DNA from: Actinomadura nitritigenes | Lineage (GTDB): Bacteria > Actinomycetota > Actinomycetes > Streptosporangiales > Streptosporangiaceae | DNA length: 64,000 bases | Assembly: GCF_017573545.1 (NCBI RefSeq) | Contig: NZ_JAGEOK010000014.1 | Span: forward strand, 212,956 to 276,955 | Direction: 5' to 3' | Shown: piece after piece, positions 56,610-64,000 of the stretch | Numbering within the stretch: position 1 is the first letter of the stretch | Layout of the letters: each line of letters starts with the position of its first letter | Notes under the pieces: generated by a model | Databases searched by the model: none | What the model saw: the letters and a program-made list of their open reading frames with translations, nothing else | What the model was told of the DNA's origin: nothing | Program-made: the position numbers and the translations under genes

Positions 56610-58261
56610 AGCCCCTCGACCCGCGGCTGCTGCGCTACGCCCGGACCACCCGGATCTTCCTGCTGTCGTCCGTGGCGCTCGGCACCGCCACCGCCGCACT
56701 GATCATCGCGCAGGCGACGCTCCTCGCCGGCATGCTCACCCGGGCGTTCCTCGGCGGCGCCACGCTCAGCGGGCTGCGCACCCCGATGCTGCTCCTGCTG
56801 GCCGTCGTCGCCGGGCGCGCCCTGGTGGCCTGGCTGCAGGAGGTCGCCGCGCACCGCTCGTCCGCCGCCGTGAAGTCGCAACTGCGCGGCCGGCTCCTCG
56901 CCCACGCGATGGCGCTCGGGCCGCGCTGGCTGTCCGGCGAGCGCAGCGGCGAGCTCGCCGCCCTCGCCACCCGCGGCATCGACGCGCTCGACGACTACTT
57001 CTCCCGCTACCTGCCGCAGCTCGTCCTCGCGGTGATCGTCCCGGCCGCCGTCGGGCTGCGGATCCTGCTCGGCGACTGGCCGTCCGCCGTCACGATCGCC
57101 GCGACGCTGCCGCTCATCCCGGTCTTCGCGATCCTCGTCGGGCTCACCACGCAGCGGAAGATGGACCGGCAGTGGCGGACGCTGTCGGTCCTCGCCGCCC
57201 ACTTCCTCGACGTCGTCGCCGGCCTGCCCACGCTGAAGATCTTCGGCCGGGCGCGCGCGCAGGCCGACCGGATCCGCGAGGTCACCGACCGGCACCGGCG
57301 CGCGACCATGGCGACGCTGCGGGTCGCGTTCCTGTCCGCCCTCGTGCTCGAACTGCTGTCGACGCTGTCGGTCGCGCTCGTCGCCGTGTCGATCGGGCTG
57401 CGGCTCGTCGACGGCGGGCTCGGGCTGGAGACGGCCCTGCTCGTCCTGGTCCTGGCGCCCGAGGCGTACCTGCCGCTGCGGCAGGTCGGCGCGCAGTACC
57501 ACGCGAGCGTCGAGGGCCTCACCGCCGCGTCCCGGATCTTCGAGGTCCTCGAGACCCCGGTGCCCGCCGCCGGCACCCGGTCGGACGTCCCGGACCTGTC
57601 CCGCGCGACGCTCCGGCTGGACGGGGTCACGGTCGCCTATCCCGGACGCGACGTCCCCGCCCTCGACGGCTTCTCGCTGACCGTCCACCCCGGCGAGACC
57701 GTCGCGCTCGTCGGGCCGAGCGGCGCCGGGAAGTCGACCGTGCTGTCAGTGCTGCTCGGATTCGTCCGGCCGGACGCCGGACGCGTCCTCGCCGACTGGG
57801 ACGACGTCGCCGGCTTCGCCCCGGACGCCTGGCGCGACCGGATCGCCTGGGTCCCCCAGCGCCCCTACCTGTTCGCCGGGACGGTCGCCGACAACATCCG
57901 GCTCGGCCGCCCGGACGCCTCCGGCGCGGACGTGCGGGCCGCCGCCGAGGCCGCGAACGCGCTGGAGTTCATCGAAGCCCTGCCCGGCGGGTTCGACACG
58001 GAGCTCGGCGACCGGGGCGCCGGCCTGTCGGCGGGCCAGCGCCAGCGCATCGCCCTCGCCCGCGCGTTCCTGCGCGACGCGCCGCTCCTCCTGCTGGACG
58101 AGCCCACCTCCAACCTCGACGCCGAAAGCGAGGCCGCGGTGATCGACGCCGTCGAGCGCCTCAGGGCCGGCCGGACCGTGCTGCTCGTCGCGCACCGCCC
58201 GGCCCTGGCCACCCTTGCCGACCGGGTGGTCACCGTCGAGCCCGCGGCGGTGGCGGCATGA
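56606..58261 (+). CDS. cydD: Thiol reductant ABC exporter subunit CydD
   Basis: 551 residues, GTG start overlapping cydB. Membrane half (residues 20-310) with six helices, then an ATPase with Walker A GPSGAGKST, Q-loop WVPQRPYLFAG, signature LSAGQRQR and Walker B LLLLDEPTSNLD. With CydC it exports glutathione-like thiols or handles heme during bd oxidase assembly. Overlaps cydC by 4 nt. In many actinobacteria CydD and CydC are fused; here they are separate. Confidence 0.94.
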   Translation: MKPLDPRLLRYARTTRIFLLSSVALGTATAALIIAQATLLAGMLTRAFLGGATLSGLRTPMLLLLAVVAGRALVAWLQEVAAHRSSAAVKSQLRGRLLAHAMALGPRWLSGERSGELAALATRGIDALDDYFSRYLPQLVLAVIVPAAVGLRILLGDWPSAVTIAATLPLIPVFAILVGLTTQRKMDRQWRTLSVLAAHFLDVVAGLPTLKIFGRARAQADRIREVTDRHRRATMATLRVAFLSALVLELLSTLSVALVAVSIGLRLVDGGLGLETALLVLVLAPEAYLPLRQVGAQYHASVEGLTAASRIFEVLETPVPAAGTRSDVPDLSRATLRLDGVTVAYPGRDVPALDGFSLTVHPGETVALVGPSGAGKSTVLSVLLGFVRPDAGRVLADWDDVAGFAPDAWRDRIAWVPQRPYLFAGTVADNIRLGRPDASGADVRAAAEAANALEFIEALPGGFDTELGDRGAGLSAGQRQRIALARAFLRDAPLLLLDEPTSNLDAESEAAVIDAVERLRAGRTVLLVAHRPALATLADRVVTVEPAAVAA

Positions 58262-60027
58262 TCCTCCGGCTCATCCGGCTCGCCCGCCCCGCGCGGGGAC
58301 GGCTGCTGCTCGCCGTCCTGTTCGGCGTGCTCGCCCTCGGCAGCGGCGTCGGCCTCATGGCGACCTCCGCATGGCTCATCTCCCGCGCGGCCCAGCACCC
58401 GCCCGTCCTGATGCTGATGGTCGCGATCGTCGCCGTCCGCGCATTCGGGCTCGGCCGCGGCGTGTTCCGCTACGCCGAACGCCTCGTCGGCCATGACGCG
58501 ACCTTCCGCATCCTGGCCGACCTGCGCGCGCGCGTGTACGAACGGCTGGAGCGGCTCGCCCCCGGCGGGCTCCCCGCCTTCCGCGGCGGCGACCTGCTGA
58601 ACCGCCTCGTCGCCGACGTCGACGCCGTCCAGGACCTCTTCCTCCGCGTCCTGCTGCCGTGCACGGTCGCCGCCGTCGTCGGCGGCGCGTCCGTCGGGCT
58701 CGCGTGGGCCCTGCTCCCGTCGGCGGGCGTCATCCTGCTGCTCGCGCTGCTGCTCGCCGGCGTCGCCGCGCCCTGGCTGTCGTCCGCGACGGCGCGCCGC
58801 GCCGAGCGCCGCACCACCGACCTGCGCGGCGACCTCGCGTCCCACGTCGTCGACACCCTCCAGGGCGCCCCCGAGCTCATCGCCTACGGCGCCGCGCCCG
58901 CGCGGCTCGCCGAGGCCGCCCGCCTGGACCGCGACTTCACCCGCGTCACCGCCCGTTCCGCCGCGTCCACCGGCCTCGGCGCGGCCGTCTCCGCCCTCGC
59001 CGGCGGGCTGGCCGTGTGGGGCTCGCTCGCCGTGGGCGTTCCCGCCGTCCGGTCCGGCGCGCTCGACGGGATCCTGCTCGCCGTGATCGTCCTGCTCCCG
59101 CTGGCCGCGTTCGAGGTCGTCGCGGGCCTGCCGCTGGCCGCCCAGCACCTCGAACGGGTCCGCCGCTCCGCCGCCCGGATCTTCGCGGTGCTCGACGCCC
59201 CGCCCCCTGTGGAGGAGCCGTCCGACCCGTCGCCGCTGCCCGCCGCGCCGTACACCCTCCAGGTCGAGGACCTCCGGGCCCGGTGGACGCCCACCGCCCC
59301 CTACGCCCTCGACGGGATCTCCCTGAGCCTCGCGCCGGGCCGCCGCTGCGCGATCGTCGGGCCGTCCGGCTCCGGCAAGACGACCCTGACCTCCGTCCTG
59401 CTCCGCTTCCTGGAACCCGCGTCCGGCTCGGTGACCCTCAACGGCACCGACCTGCGCGCGCTGACCGGCGACGACGTCCGGACGGTCATCGGCCTGTGCG
59501 CGCAGGACGCGCACCTGTTCGACTCGACGATCGGCGAGAACGTCCGGCTCGCCCGCCCCGCCGCCACCGACGCCGAGATCCGCGACGCCCTGCGCCGCGC
59601 GCGCCTCCTCGACTGGGTCGAGTCGCTGCCCAGCGGCCTCGACACCCGCGTCGGCGAGCACGGCGCCCAGGTGTCCGGCGGCCAGCGCCAGCGCATCGCC
59701 CTGGCCCGCGCCCTCCTCGCCGGCTTCCCCGTCCTGCTCCTCGACGAGCCCGCCGAGCACCTCGACACCGCGACCGCCGACGAGCTCACCGCCGACCTCC
59801 TCACCGCCACCGAAGGCCGCACGACCATGCTCGTCACCCACCGCCTCACCGGCCTGGACGCCGTCGACGAGATCATCGTCCTCGACGGGGGCCGGGTCGC
59901 CGACCGCGGCACCCATGCCGAGCTGATCTCCCGTCCCGGCCTTTACCGCACCCTCTGGCAGCGCGAGACCGAGCCTCCGGTCACCCCGGGACGCGGACCC
60001 CGGCCTCGGGCGACGCGTCTCCCGTGA
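58258..60027 (+). CDS. cydC: Thiol reductant ABC exporter subunit CydC
   Basis: 589 residues. Six-helix domain with GVGLMATSAWLISRAAQHPP, the CydC landmark, and RYAERLVGHDATFRILADLR. ATPase: Walker A GPSGSGKTT, signature VSGGQRQR, Walker B LLLDEPAEHLD, H-loop LVTHRL. Partner of CydD. Its last 47 bp overlap the 3' end of the convergent MFS gene on the other strand, which is unusual and leaves no room for a terminator between them. Confidence 0.94.
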   Translation: MILRLIRLARPARGRLLLAVLFGVLALGSGVGLMATSAWLISRAAQHPPVLMLMVAIVAVRAFGLGRGVFRYAERLVGHDATFRILADLRARVYERLERLAPGGLPAFRGGDLLNRLVADVDAVQDLFLRVLLPCTVAAVVGGASVGLAWALLPSAGVILLLALLLAGVAAPWLSSATARRAERRTTDLRGDLASHVVDTLQGAPELIAYGAAPARLAEAARLDRDFTRVTARSAASTGLGAAVSALAGGLAVWGSLAVGVPAVRSGALDGILLAVIVLLPLAAFEVVAGLPLAAQHLERVRRSAARIFAVLDAPPPVEEPSDPSPLPAAPYTLQVEDLRARWTPTAPYALDGISLSLAPGRRCAIVGPSGSGKTTLTSVLLRFLEPASGSVTLNGTDLRALTGDDVRTVIGLCAQDAHLFDSTIGENVRLARPAATDAEIRDALRRARLLDWVESLPSGLDTRVGEHGAQVSGGQRQRIALARALLAGFPVLLLDEPAEHLDTATADELTADLLTATEGRTTMLVTHRLTGLDAVDEIIVLDGGRVADRGTHAELISRPGLYRTLWQRETEPPVTPGRGPRPRATRLP

Positions 60028-61225
60028 CACCGGACGGCTCCCGGCGCCACGGCAGGAATGCGCACGCCCCGATGAGCAGCACCCCCGCCACCGCGATCGC
60101 GGCCCGCACGCCCACGATCCCGCCCAGAACACCCCACAGCGCCGTGAGGACGGCGATGGCGGTGCGCGAGCTGACCGTCCACGCGGTGACCATCCGGGCG
60201 ACCTTCCCGGCCTCGACCAGCTCCAGCCTCCGCGTGGCGTAGATCGGGTTGAACACCCCCATGCAGGTGATGATCCCCAGCTCCATCGCCATCACCAGCA
60301 GCAGCGCCCCGATCCCCGTCCCGACGAACGCGAGCCCGACCAGCCACACCGCCCGGCCGACCCCGAACACCAGCATGATCGTGCGCCGCCCGTACCGCTT
60401 GACGAGCGGCCGCGAGACCCGCGCCCCGGCGATCCCGCCGAGGCACGGCACCCCGAACGCCAGCCCGTACTCCAGCGGCGAGAACCCCAGGTCGTGCAGC
60501 ATCAGATAGGTCAGCAGCGGAGCCGTCGCCATGATGAGCGCCCCGGTGAGCACGCTGTTGGCGAACAGCAGCCGCAGCTCCCGCTCCGCCGCGATCACCC
60601 GCCACCCCTCGCCGATCTCCGCCCACCGCGACGCGCCGCCCGCCCGCACCGGCGGCTCCGCCTCCGGCGCCGCGATCCTCCTGATCCCCAGCGCCGACAG
60701 CACGTAGCTGACCGCGTCCAGCAGCACCGTCACCACCGGCCCCAGCACCCCGATCAGCGCCCCGCCCGCCGGCGGCCCCACCGCCGTCGCCATCCACTGC
60801 ACCGTCTCGAACCGGCCGTTCGCCTCCATCAGCAGACGCTGCGGCACCAACTCCTTGAGATGCGCGCCGCTCGCCCCCCGGAACACGATGTCCGCCAGCG
60901 CGACGACCACCGCCACCACCAGCAGATGCGCGTACGTCAACGACCCGAAGGCGTACGCGGCCGGCACCGTCACCAGCACCGCGAACCGCACCAGGTCCGC
61001 CCGGACCATCAACCGCCGCTTGTACTGGAACTCGATCCACGGCCCCAGCGGCACCGCGAGCAGCGCCGCCGCCGTCCCGCTCGTCGCGGCGATCATGGAC
61101 ACCTGCGCGGGCCCCACGTGCAGCGCCAGCACCGCGATCAGCGGGAACGCGTCCAGCGCCAGCAACGTCCCCAGCGTGCTGACCGCGTACGCACGCCACA
61201 ACCACGCGAAATCCCGTCCGAGCAC
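59981..61225 (-). CDS. MFS transporter (DHA3-like)
   Basis: 414 residues from a GTG at 61225, preceded by AAGGGGGG; longer in-frame starts upstream give a non-conserved N-terminus. RDFAWLWRAYAVSTLGTLLALDAFPLIAVLAL is helix 1, PLGPWIEFQYKRRLMVRADL is the motif A region, and ADIVFRGASGAHLKELVPQ is typical of the macrolide-exporter-like branch. Twelve helices. Substrate unknown. It ends inside cydC on the opposite strand. Confidence 0.85.
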   Translation of the reverse strand: MLGRDFAWLWRAYAVSTLGTLLALDAFPLIAVLALHVGPAQVSMIAATSGTAAALLAVPLGPWIEFQYKRRLMVRADLVRFAVLVTVPAAYAFGSLTYAHLLVVAVVVALADIVFRGASGAHLKELVPQRLLMEANGRFETVQWMATAVGPPAGGALIGVLGPVVTVLLDAVSYVLSALGIRRIAAPEAEPPVRAGGASRWAEIGEGWRVIAAERELRLLFANSVLTGALIMATAPLLTYLMLHDLGFSPLEYGLAFGVPCLGGIAGARVSRPLVKRYGRRTIMLVFGVGRAVWLVGLAFVGTGIGALLLVMAMELGIITCMGVFNPIYATRRLELVEAGKVARMVTAWTVSSRTAIAVLTALWGVLGGIVGVRAAIAVAGVLLIGACAFLPWRREPSGVTGDASPEAGVRVPG

Positions 61226-61354
61226 GGCGCCCCCCTTGTCCGCCGCCGATCCAACACCCGCCGCCGCCGCTCCCACAAACAACCGCCCGACCCGCCCCAC
61301 AACCCCCGGTTGTGCGCTTGACGCCACACCGAGCACCGGGAGACTGGCAGGGTG

Positions 61355-61612
61355 ATGGTGAAGACACTGCGCCCCCGCGACTACAACGAGGCGCTCCACG
61401 TAGGGCACTTCTTCCGCAACAAGCGCGTCCCCGTCGTCATGGACCTGACGGCCCTGACCGACGACGTGGCGAAGCAGTTCGTCGACTTCGCCGCCGGCCT
61501 CGTCTTCGGCCGCGGCGGCGACATGGACCGCATCGCCCCGAAGATCTTCCTTCTCGTCCCCGCGGGCCAGCCCCGCCCCACCGTCGTCCCCGACCCCTCA
61601 CCGACCGCCTGA
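61355..61612 (+). CDS. Small SepF-like cell division protein
   Basis: 85 residues (MVKTLRPRDYNEALHVGHFF start). The core VVMDLTALTDDVAKQFVDFAAGLVF is the SepF (DUF552) fold, with conserved FAAGL and a beta strand KIFLLVP at the end. SepF tethers FtsZ to the membrane. The N-terminal amphipathic membrane-binding helix of canonical SepF is missing, so this is a short paralogue, not the division-cluster gene. Its stop overlaps the 3' end of the next gene on the other strand. Confidence 0.8.
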   Translation: MVKTLRPRDYNEALHVGHFFRNKRVPVVMDLTALTDDVAKQFVDFAAGLVFGRGGDMDRIAPKIFLLVPAGQPRPTVVPDPSPTA

Positions 61613-61891
61613 AGCCCCCAGCAACGGCTCGATGACCTGGTAAAGGCACTCGGCGACATCGGGACGGTCCCGAAACTCGTCCTCCAGAAGGGCGCGCCAG
61701 CACCCGGCCTCTCTGAAATAGACGTCGTCCCGCTCCAACCGCAGGCGGGTCTCCAGCAACCGGGCCTCGTACCTCGCCCCGAGGCACCGGCCGACCTCTC
61801 CGCACAACCACCAGCAGAGATCGCTGCCCGCCGCCGACACCAGCACACGCGCCGCGTCGAACGCGACCCGCTGCGGACTGACGCCTCCCAC
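61598..61891 (-). CDS. Hypothetical protein opposite the SepF-like gene
   Basis: 97 residues, GTG start. Helical: AFDAARVLVSAAGSDLCWWLCGEVGRCL, RLLETRLRLERDDVYFREAG, DRPDVAECLYQVIEPLLG. No membrane segment. I do not recognise it. The 15-nt tail-to-tail overlap with the SepF paralogue and regular codon pattern favour a real gene. A longer frame upstream has no ribosome site. Confidence 0.55.
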   Translation of the reverse strand: MGGVSPQRVAFDAARVLVSAAGSDLCWWLCGEVGRCLGARYEARLLETRLRLERDDVYFREAGCWRALLEDEFRDRPDVAECLYQVIEPLLGASGGR

Positions 61892-62084
61892 TCCCCGAAA
61901 CTACGCCCGCCCACACCGGCCGTCGATGGCGCGACCCGCCTCCGCCGCTGCGGGCCAACGTCGCCTCCGCGGTTCCCGCTGTGTGGACGCTCGCATATGG
62001 GGTCGAGCTTCTCAACGATGTCGAACCGGAACGCGCCCCGGTTGACTCGAGAGCACCACGGAAACCCCACGATCGGACGACCTG

Positions 62085-62585
62085 ATGAAGTTCTCTTTCG
62101 CCGCCGCCTCGGCCACCCTTTCGATCATCATGGCCGCCGGAATGGCCGGCACGTTCTTCGGCTTCTCCACCGGCGTCATGCCGGGCCTGAACGGCGCGAG
62201 GCCGGCCTCGGCGATCGACGCCATGCAGACCATCAACCAGCGCATCCAGAACCCGCTGTTCGTCGGCATGTTCATGCTGCTGCCCGTGCTCGCGGCCGTC
62301 GCCGGGGTCCTGCTGATGACGATGAACCAGAAGGCCGCCGGCATCCTGTTCCTGGCCGCGGCCGCCGTGTACGTGCTCGGCGCGCTGTTCCCCAGCTTCG
62401 CCGTCAACATCCCCATGAACAACGACCTGGACGGCGTGCACATCCCCAAGCACGCCGCCGAAGCGGCCGAGATCTGGAAGGACTACTCCGGCCGCTGGAC
62501 CGCCTGGAACACCGTCCGCGCCGTGTCCAGCTGGATCAGCCTCCTCGCAATGGCCGCCGGCACCTACCTCTGGGGCAAGAACTGA
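62085..62585 (+). CDS. DUF1772 (anthrone oxygenase-like) membrane protein
   Basis: 166 residues with four membrane helices. GMAGTFFGFSTGVMPGLNGARPASAIDAMQTINQRI is the family hallmark (FS..VMPGL....A...M..IN), and the C-terminal WTAWNTVRAVSSWISLLAM matches the usual W..WN.VR. DUF1772 includes fungal anthrone oxygenase-type proteins; in bacteria most have no known function. Single gene ending at a terminator. Confidence 0.82.
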   Translation: MKFSFAAASATLSIIMAAGMAGTFFGFSTGVMPGLNGARPASAIDAMQTINQRIQNPLFVGMFMLLPVLAAVAGVLLMTMNQKAAGILFLAAAAVYVLGALFPSFAVNIPMNNDLDGVHIPKHAAEAAEIWKDYSGRWTAWNTVRAVSSWISLLAMAAGTYLWGKN

Positions 62586-62602
62586 CCACCCCACCGCCCC
62601 GC

Positions 62603-62628
62603 CGGCCCGTGCTCCCGAGCACGGGCCG
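62603..62628 (+). terminator. 12-bp stem terminator
   Basis: CGGCCCGTGCTC / GAGCACGGGCCG with CC loop, 17 nt after the DUF1772 stop. Strong stem; loop of two suggests a slightly opened tip. Confidence 0.8.
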
Positions 62629-62898
62629 CACCCACTTCTGCCGGCGATGCCACTCGCCCACCGAGCCCCGTCCCCGCCATCCTGACCGCCGAGGCCTATC
62701 GTCAAAGTGCTACGACCTCGACCCGGCAACCCTCATCGTCGACATCACCGAAACGAAGGACGGCCTCGGTGGCGTCGGGTGTACGTACGGGGTCCCTTTC
62801 GTACACCGCTTGGCGAGCCCACGGTGTGGCGTGACCGATGATTTTCCCGCGCCGTGCTGGTCTGTACGCCGAGTACCGGCTCACAGGAGGCTGACGCC
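62629..62898. other. Intergenic stretch upstream of the RibD-like gene
   Basis: Together with the terminator this gap is about 310 bp. The minus strand has a short coding-like frame ending ATEAVLRFGDVDDEGCRVEV (stop near 62702) without a clear start or family. The AGGAGG ribosome site of the next gene is at 62885-62890. Nothing else supported. Confidence 0.35.
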
Positions 62899-63462
62899 AT
62901 GCGGAAACTGACCTTCGGCATGAACCTGACCCTGGACGGCTACATCGCCGCGCCCGGCGACGACATCGGCTGGGGCGTACCGAGCGACGAACTGTTCCAG
63001 TGGTGGTCCGACCGGGTGGGGGCGACCGGCCTGGCGCTGTACGGGCGCAAACTGTGGGAGACGATGAGCTCCCACTGGCCGACCGCCGACCAGCAGCCCG
63101 GCGCCACACCTGCGGAGATCGAGTTCGCGCACCGCTGGCGGGACATGCCGAAGGTGGTGTTCTCCTCCACGATCAGCACGGTCGACTGGAATGCCCGCCT
63201 GGTCACCGGCGACGCGGTCACCGAGATCACCCGGCTCAAGGCCGAGGACGGTGGCCCCATGGACATCGGCGGCGCCACACTCGCCGCAGCGGCGATGCGT
63301 GCCGGGCTGATCGACGAGTACGTGCTGGTCACCGCACCGGTCTTGGTGGGCAGCGGCACGCCGTTCTTCACGGCGCTGGACAACTGGGTGAACCTGACCC
63401 TGGTGGAGACCCGGAGGTTCCCCGACGGCGTACTCCTGACCAGGTACGAGACCAGGCGCTGA
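62899..63462 (+). CDS. Dihydrofolate reductase family protein (RibD C-terminal type)
   Basis: 187 residues, ATG with AGGAGG 8 nt upstream. N-terminus LTFGMNLTLDGYIAAPGDD, the mid motif LALYGRKLWETM and GGPMDIGGATLAAAAMRAGLIDEYVL are family landmarks (KxxxSLDGxxA, GR.T.E, GG..L...L...GLIDE). This family is NADPH-dependent with a DHFR-like fold; most members are not true DHFRs and their substrates are unknown. Stand-alone gene. Confidence 0.85.
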   Translation: MRKLTFGMNLTLDGYIAAPGDDIGWGVPSDELFQWWSDRVGATGLALYGRKLWETMSSHWPTADQQPGATPAEIEFAHRWRDMPKVVFSSTISTVDWNARLVTGDAVTEITRLKAEDGGPMDIGGATLAAAAMRAGLIDEYVLVTAPVLVGSGTPFFTALDNWVNLTLVETRRFPDGVLLTRYETRR

Positions 63463-63615
63463 GTACCCACCCTGCGATCGGCCCGCGCTTCAAACCACCC
63501 AAGGACCTCGTGGCGCCGTGTTCCGAAGGGATCGTGATACCCGTCCCGGATCAAGGCTGTTGTGTACCGGCCAAGACAACCGCATCGGGCGGCGCAGCCC
63601 CTGGCCCGAGCCCGC

Positions 63616-63867
63616 TCAACCAAGTCTCGCGCGGATCTCGCTGGCCTGTTCCCGAGCAGCCTCCGCCTCTGCGGCCGCTTGCTCCCGGTCCGACTCGAAC
63701 AAGAGCCGCTGCGCCAGCTCATCGAGTACATCCGCCATCTCGTCCCGCCATTCGGCGAACGCGAGCGACTGAACCTCCGCTGGTCGACGAGCACGCACCT
63801 CGCGCAGCCGCTTCAAGGAACACTTAAGAGCGTGTCTCACGTGGATCCGACCGCCGGTGTGCGGCAT
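63616..63867 (-). pseudogene. Hypothetical protein, 5' end displaced by IS
   Basis: The body (VQSLAFAEWRDEMADVLDELAQRLL, then FESDREQAAAEAEAAREQASEI) is a charged helical or coiled-coil segment of about 60 residues. The present first 20 codons run through the end of an IS5-family element (63827 onward), so the native start was lost by insertion. The gene may still be expressed from a fortuitous start but is most likely broken. Confidence 0.5.
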
Positions 63868-64000
63868 GATTTGGGGGCATGTCGTCGGATCTTGCGCTGC
63901 GGCTGGTGCCGGACGAGTTGTGGGCGATTGTTGAGCCGTTGATTCCGGGGTTCACGCCGCGTCGGCAGGGTGGCGGCACGGCGCCGGTGGATGATCGGGC
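63827..64000 (+). mobile_element. IS5-family element, left end, cut by window edge
   Basis: The left terminus AGAGCGTGTCTCACGTGGAT follows TTA, a possible 3-bp target copy. The transposase start lies 50 bp inside. The right end lies beyond the window. It is a different IS5-family member from the one at 23.4 kb. Confidence 0.7.
63879..64000 (+). CDS. IS5-family transposase, N-terminal part
   Basis: ATG at 63879; 40 codons are visible, SSDLALRLVPDELWAIVEPL then IPGFTPRRQGGGTAPVDDRA, and the frame is open at the last base. The pattern DELW..VEPL.P...RRQGGGTAP matches the N-terminal domain of IS5-family transposases common in streptomycetes. The catalytic DDE residues are outside the window. Confidence 0.85.
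   Translation, partial: MSSDLALRLVPDELWAIVEPLIPGFTPRRQGGGTAPVDDR

Noticed and set aside
57172..58257. A long frame running from within cydD into cydC
   Set aside because: Before 58258 its translation is Arg/Pro nonsense inside cydD; the real CydC starts at the ATG at 58258. The apparent fusion is only two overlapping frames.
57865..60132. A 755-codon minus-strand frame opposite cydD and cydC
   Set aside because: Composition (Gly/Ala/Asp/Arg) and complete overlap with two ABC genes identify it as a shadow.
1..64000. CRISPR arrays, Cas genes, phage structural genes, polyketide or peptide synthetase modules
   Set aside because: No regularly spaced repeats with unique spacers and no matching domains were seen anywhere in the window.

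Overview
This window is high-GC actinobacterial chromosome. The block fhaA-fhaB-PP2C phosphatase-rodA/ftsW-pbpA-pknA-pknB, followed by a class E sortase, a DUF881 protein, crgA, a rhomboid protease and a cyclophilin, is the arrangement found near the replication origin in actinobacteria. GC-biased codon use, many GTG starts, ATGA-coupled operons and a sigma factor paired with a CU044_5270-type membrane protein suggest a Streptosporangiales organism, perhaps Thermomonosporaceae (Actinomadura-like). That placement is inference from gene content only.

Layout. 1-34 kb is an accessory half. It starts with the end of a type B carboxylesterase, a tautomerase, two short-chain dehydrogenases under a divergent TetR regulator, an ECF sigma factor with a membrane beta-propeller protein, and a drug-efflux MFS. 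It continues with a decayed NDH-2-like gene, two secreted repeat proteins, a berberine-bridge-type flavin oxidase, a second ECF sigma factor with its CU044_5270 partner, a run of small-molecule enzymes (NmrA-like, alpha/beta hydrolase, SDR), two MFS exporters and two HxlR regulators. From 22.5 to 28 kb is a gene graveyard: an SMR efflux remnant, a class V aminotransferase tail, a complete IS5-family element with 3-bp target duplication and a -1 frameshift site, a DNA ligase fragment, and dispersed short repeats. From 28 to 34.3 kb lies a two-component system divergent from a four-gene lipoprotein / adaptor / ABC efflux operon. It ends at a tRNA-Leu(CAG) whose downstream terminator module recurs at 13.4 and 23.2 kb.

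34.5-50 kb is the conserved core. FHA proteins, the PP2C phosphatase, the SEDS polymerase, the class B PBP and two Ser/Thr kinases are translationally coupled and tie muropeptide sensing to wall growth. CrgA, sortase E, the rhomboid protease and cyclophilin follow. Two DnaA-box-like sites lie downstream of crgA. 50-64 kb carries a DEAD-box helicase, a rhodanese with a divergent GlxA-type regulator, a complete cydABDC operon preceded by tandem GTAGTACTAC palindromes, an MFS protein overlapping cydC tail-to-tail, an isolated small SepF homologue, a DUF1772 membrane protein, a RibD/DHFR-like reductase and, at the right edge, the start of a second IS5-family element.

No single large unknown system stands out. 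The most interesting signals are small: very short ORFs flanking an MFS gene, the recurring tRNA-flank module, the cyd operator array, the IS frameshift cassette and the palindromic region between the two-component system and its neighbouring efflux operon.
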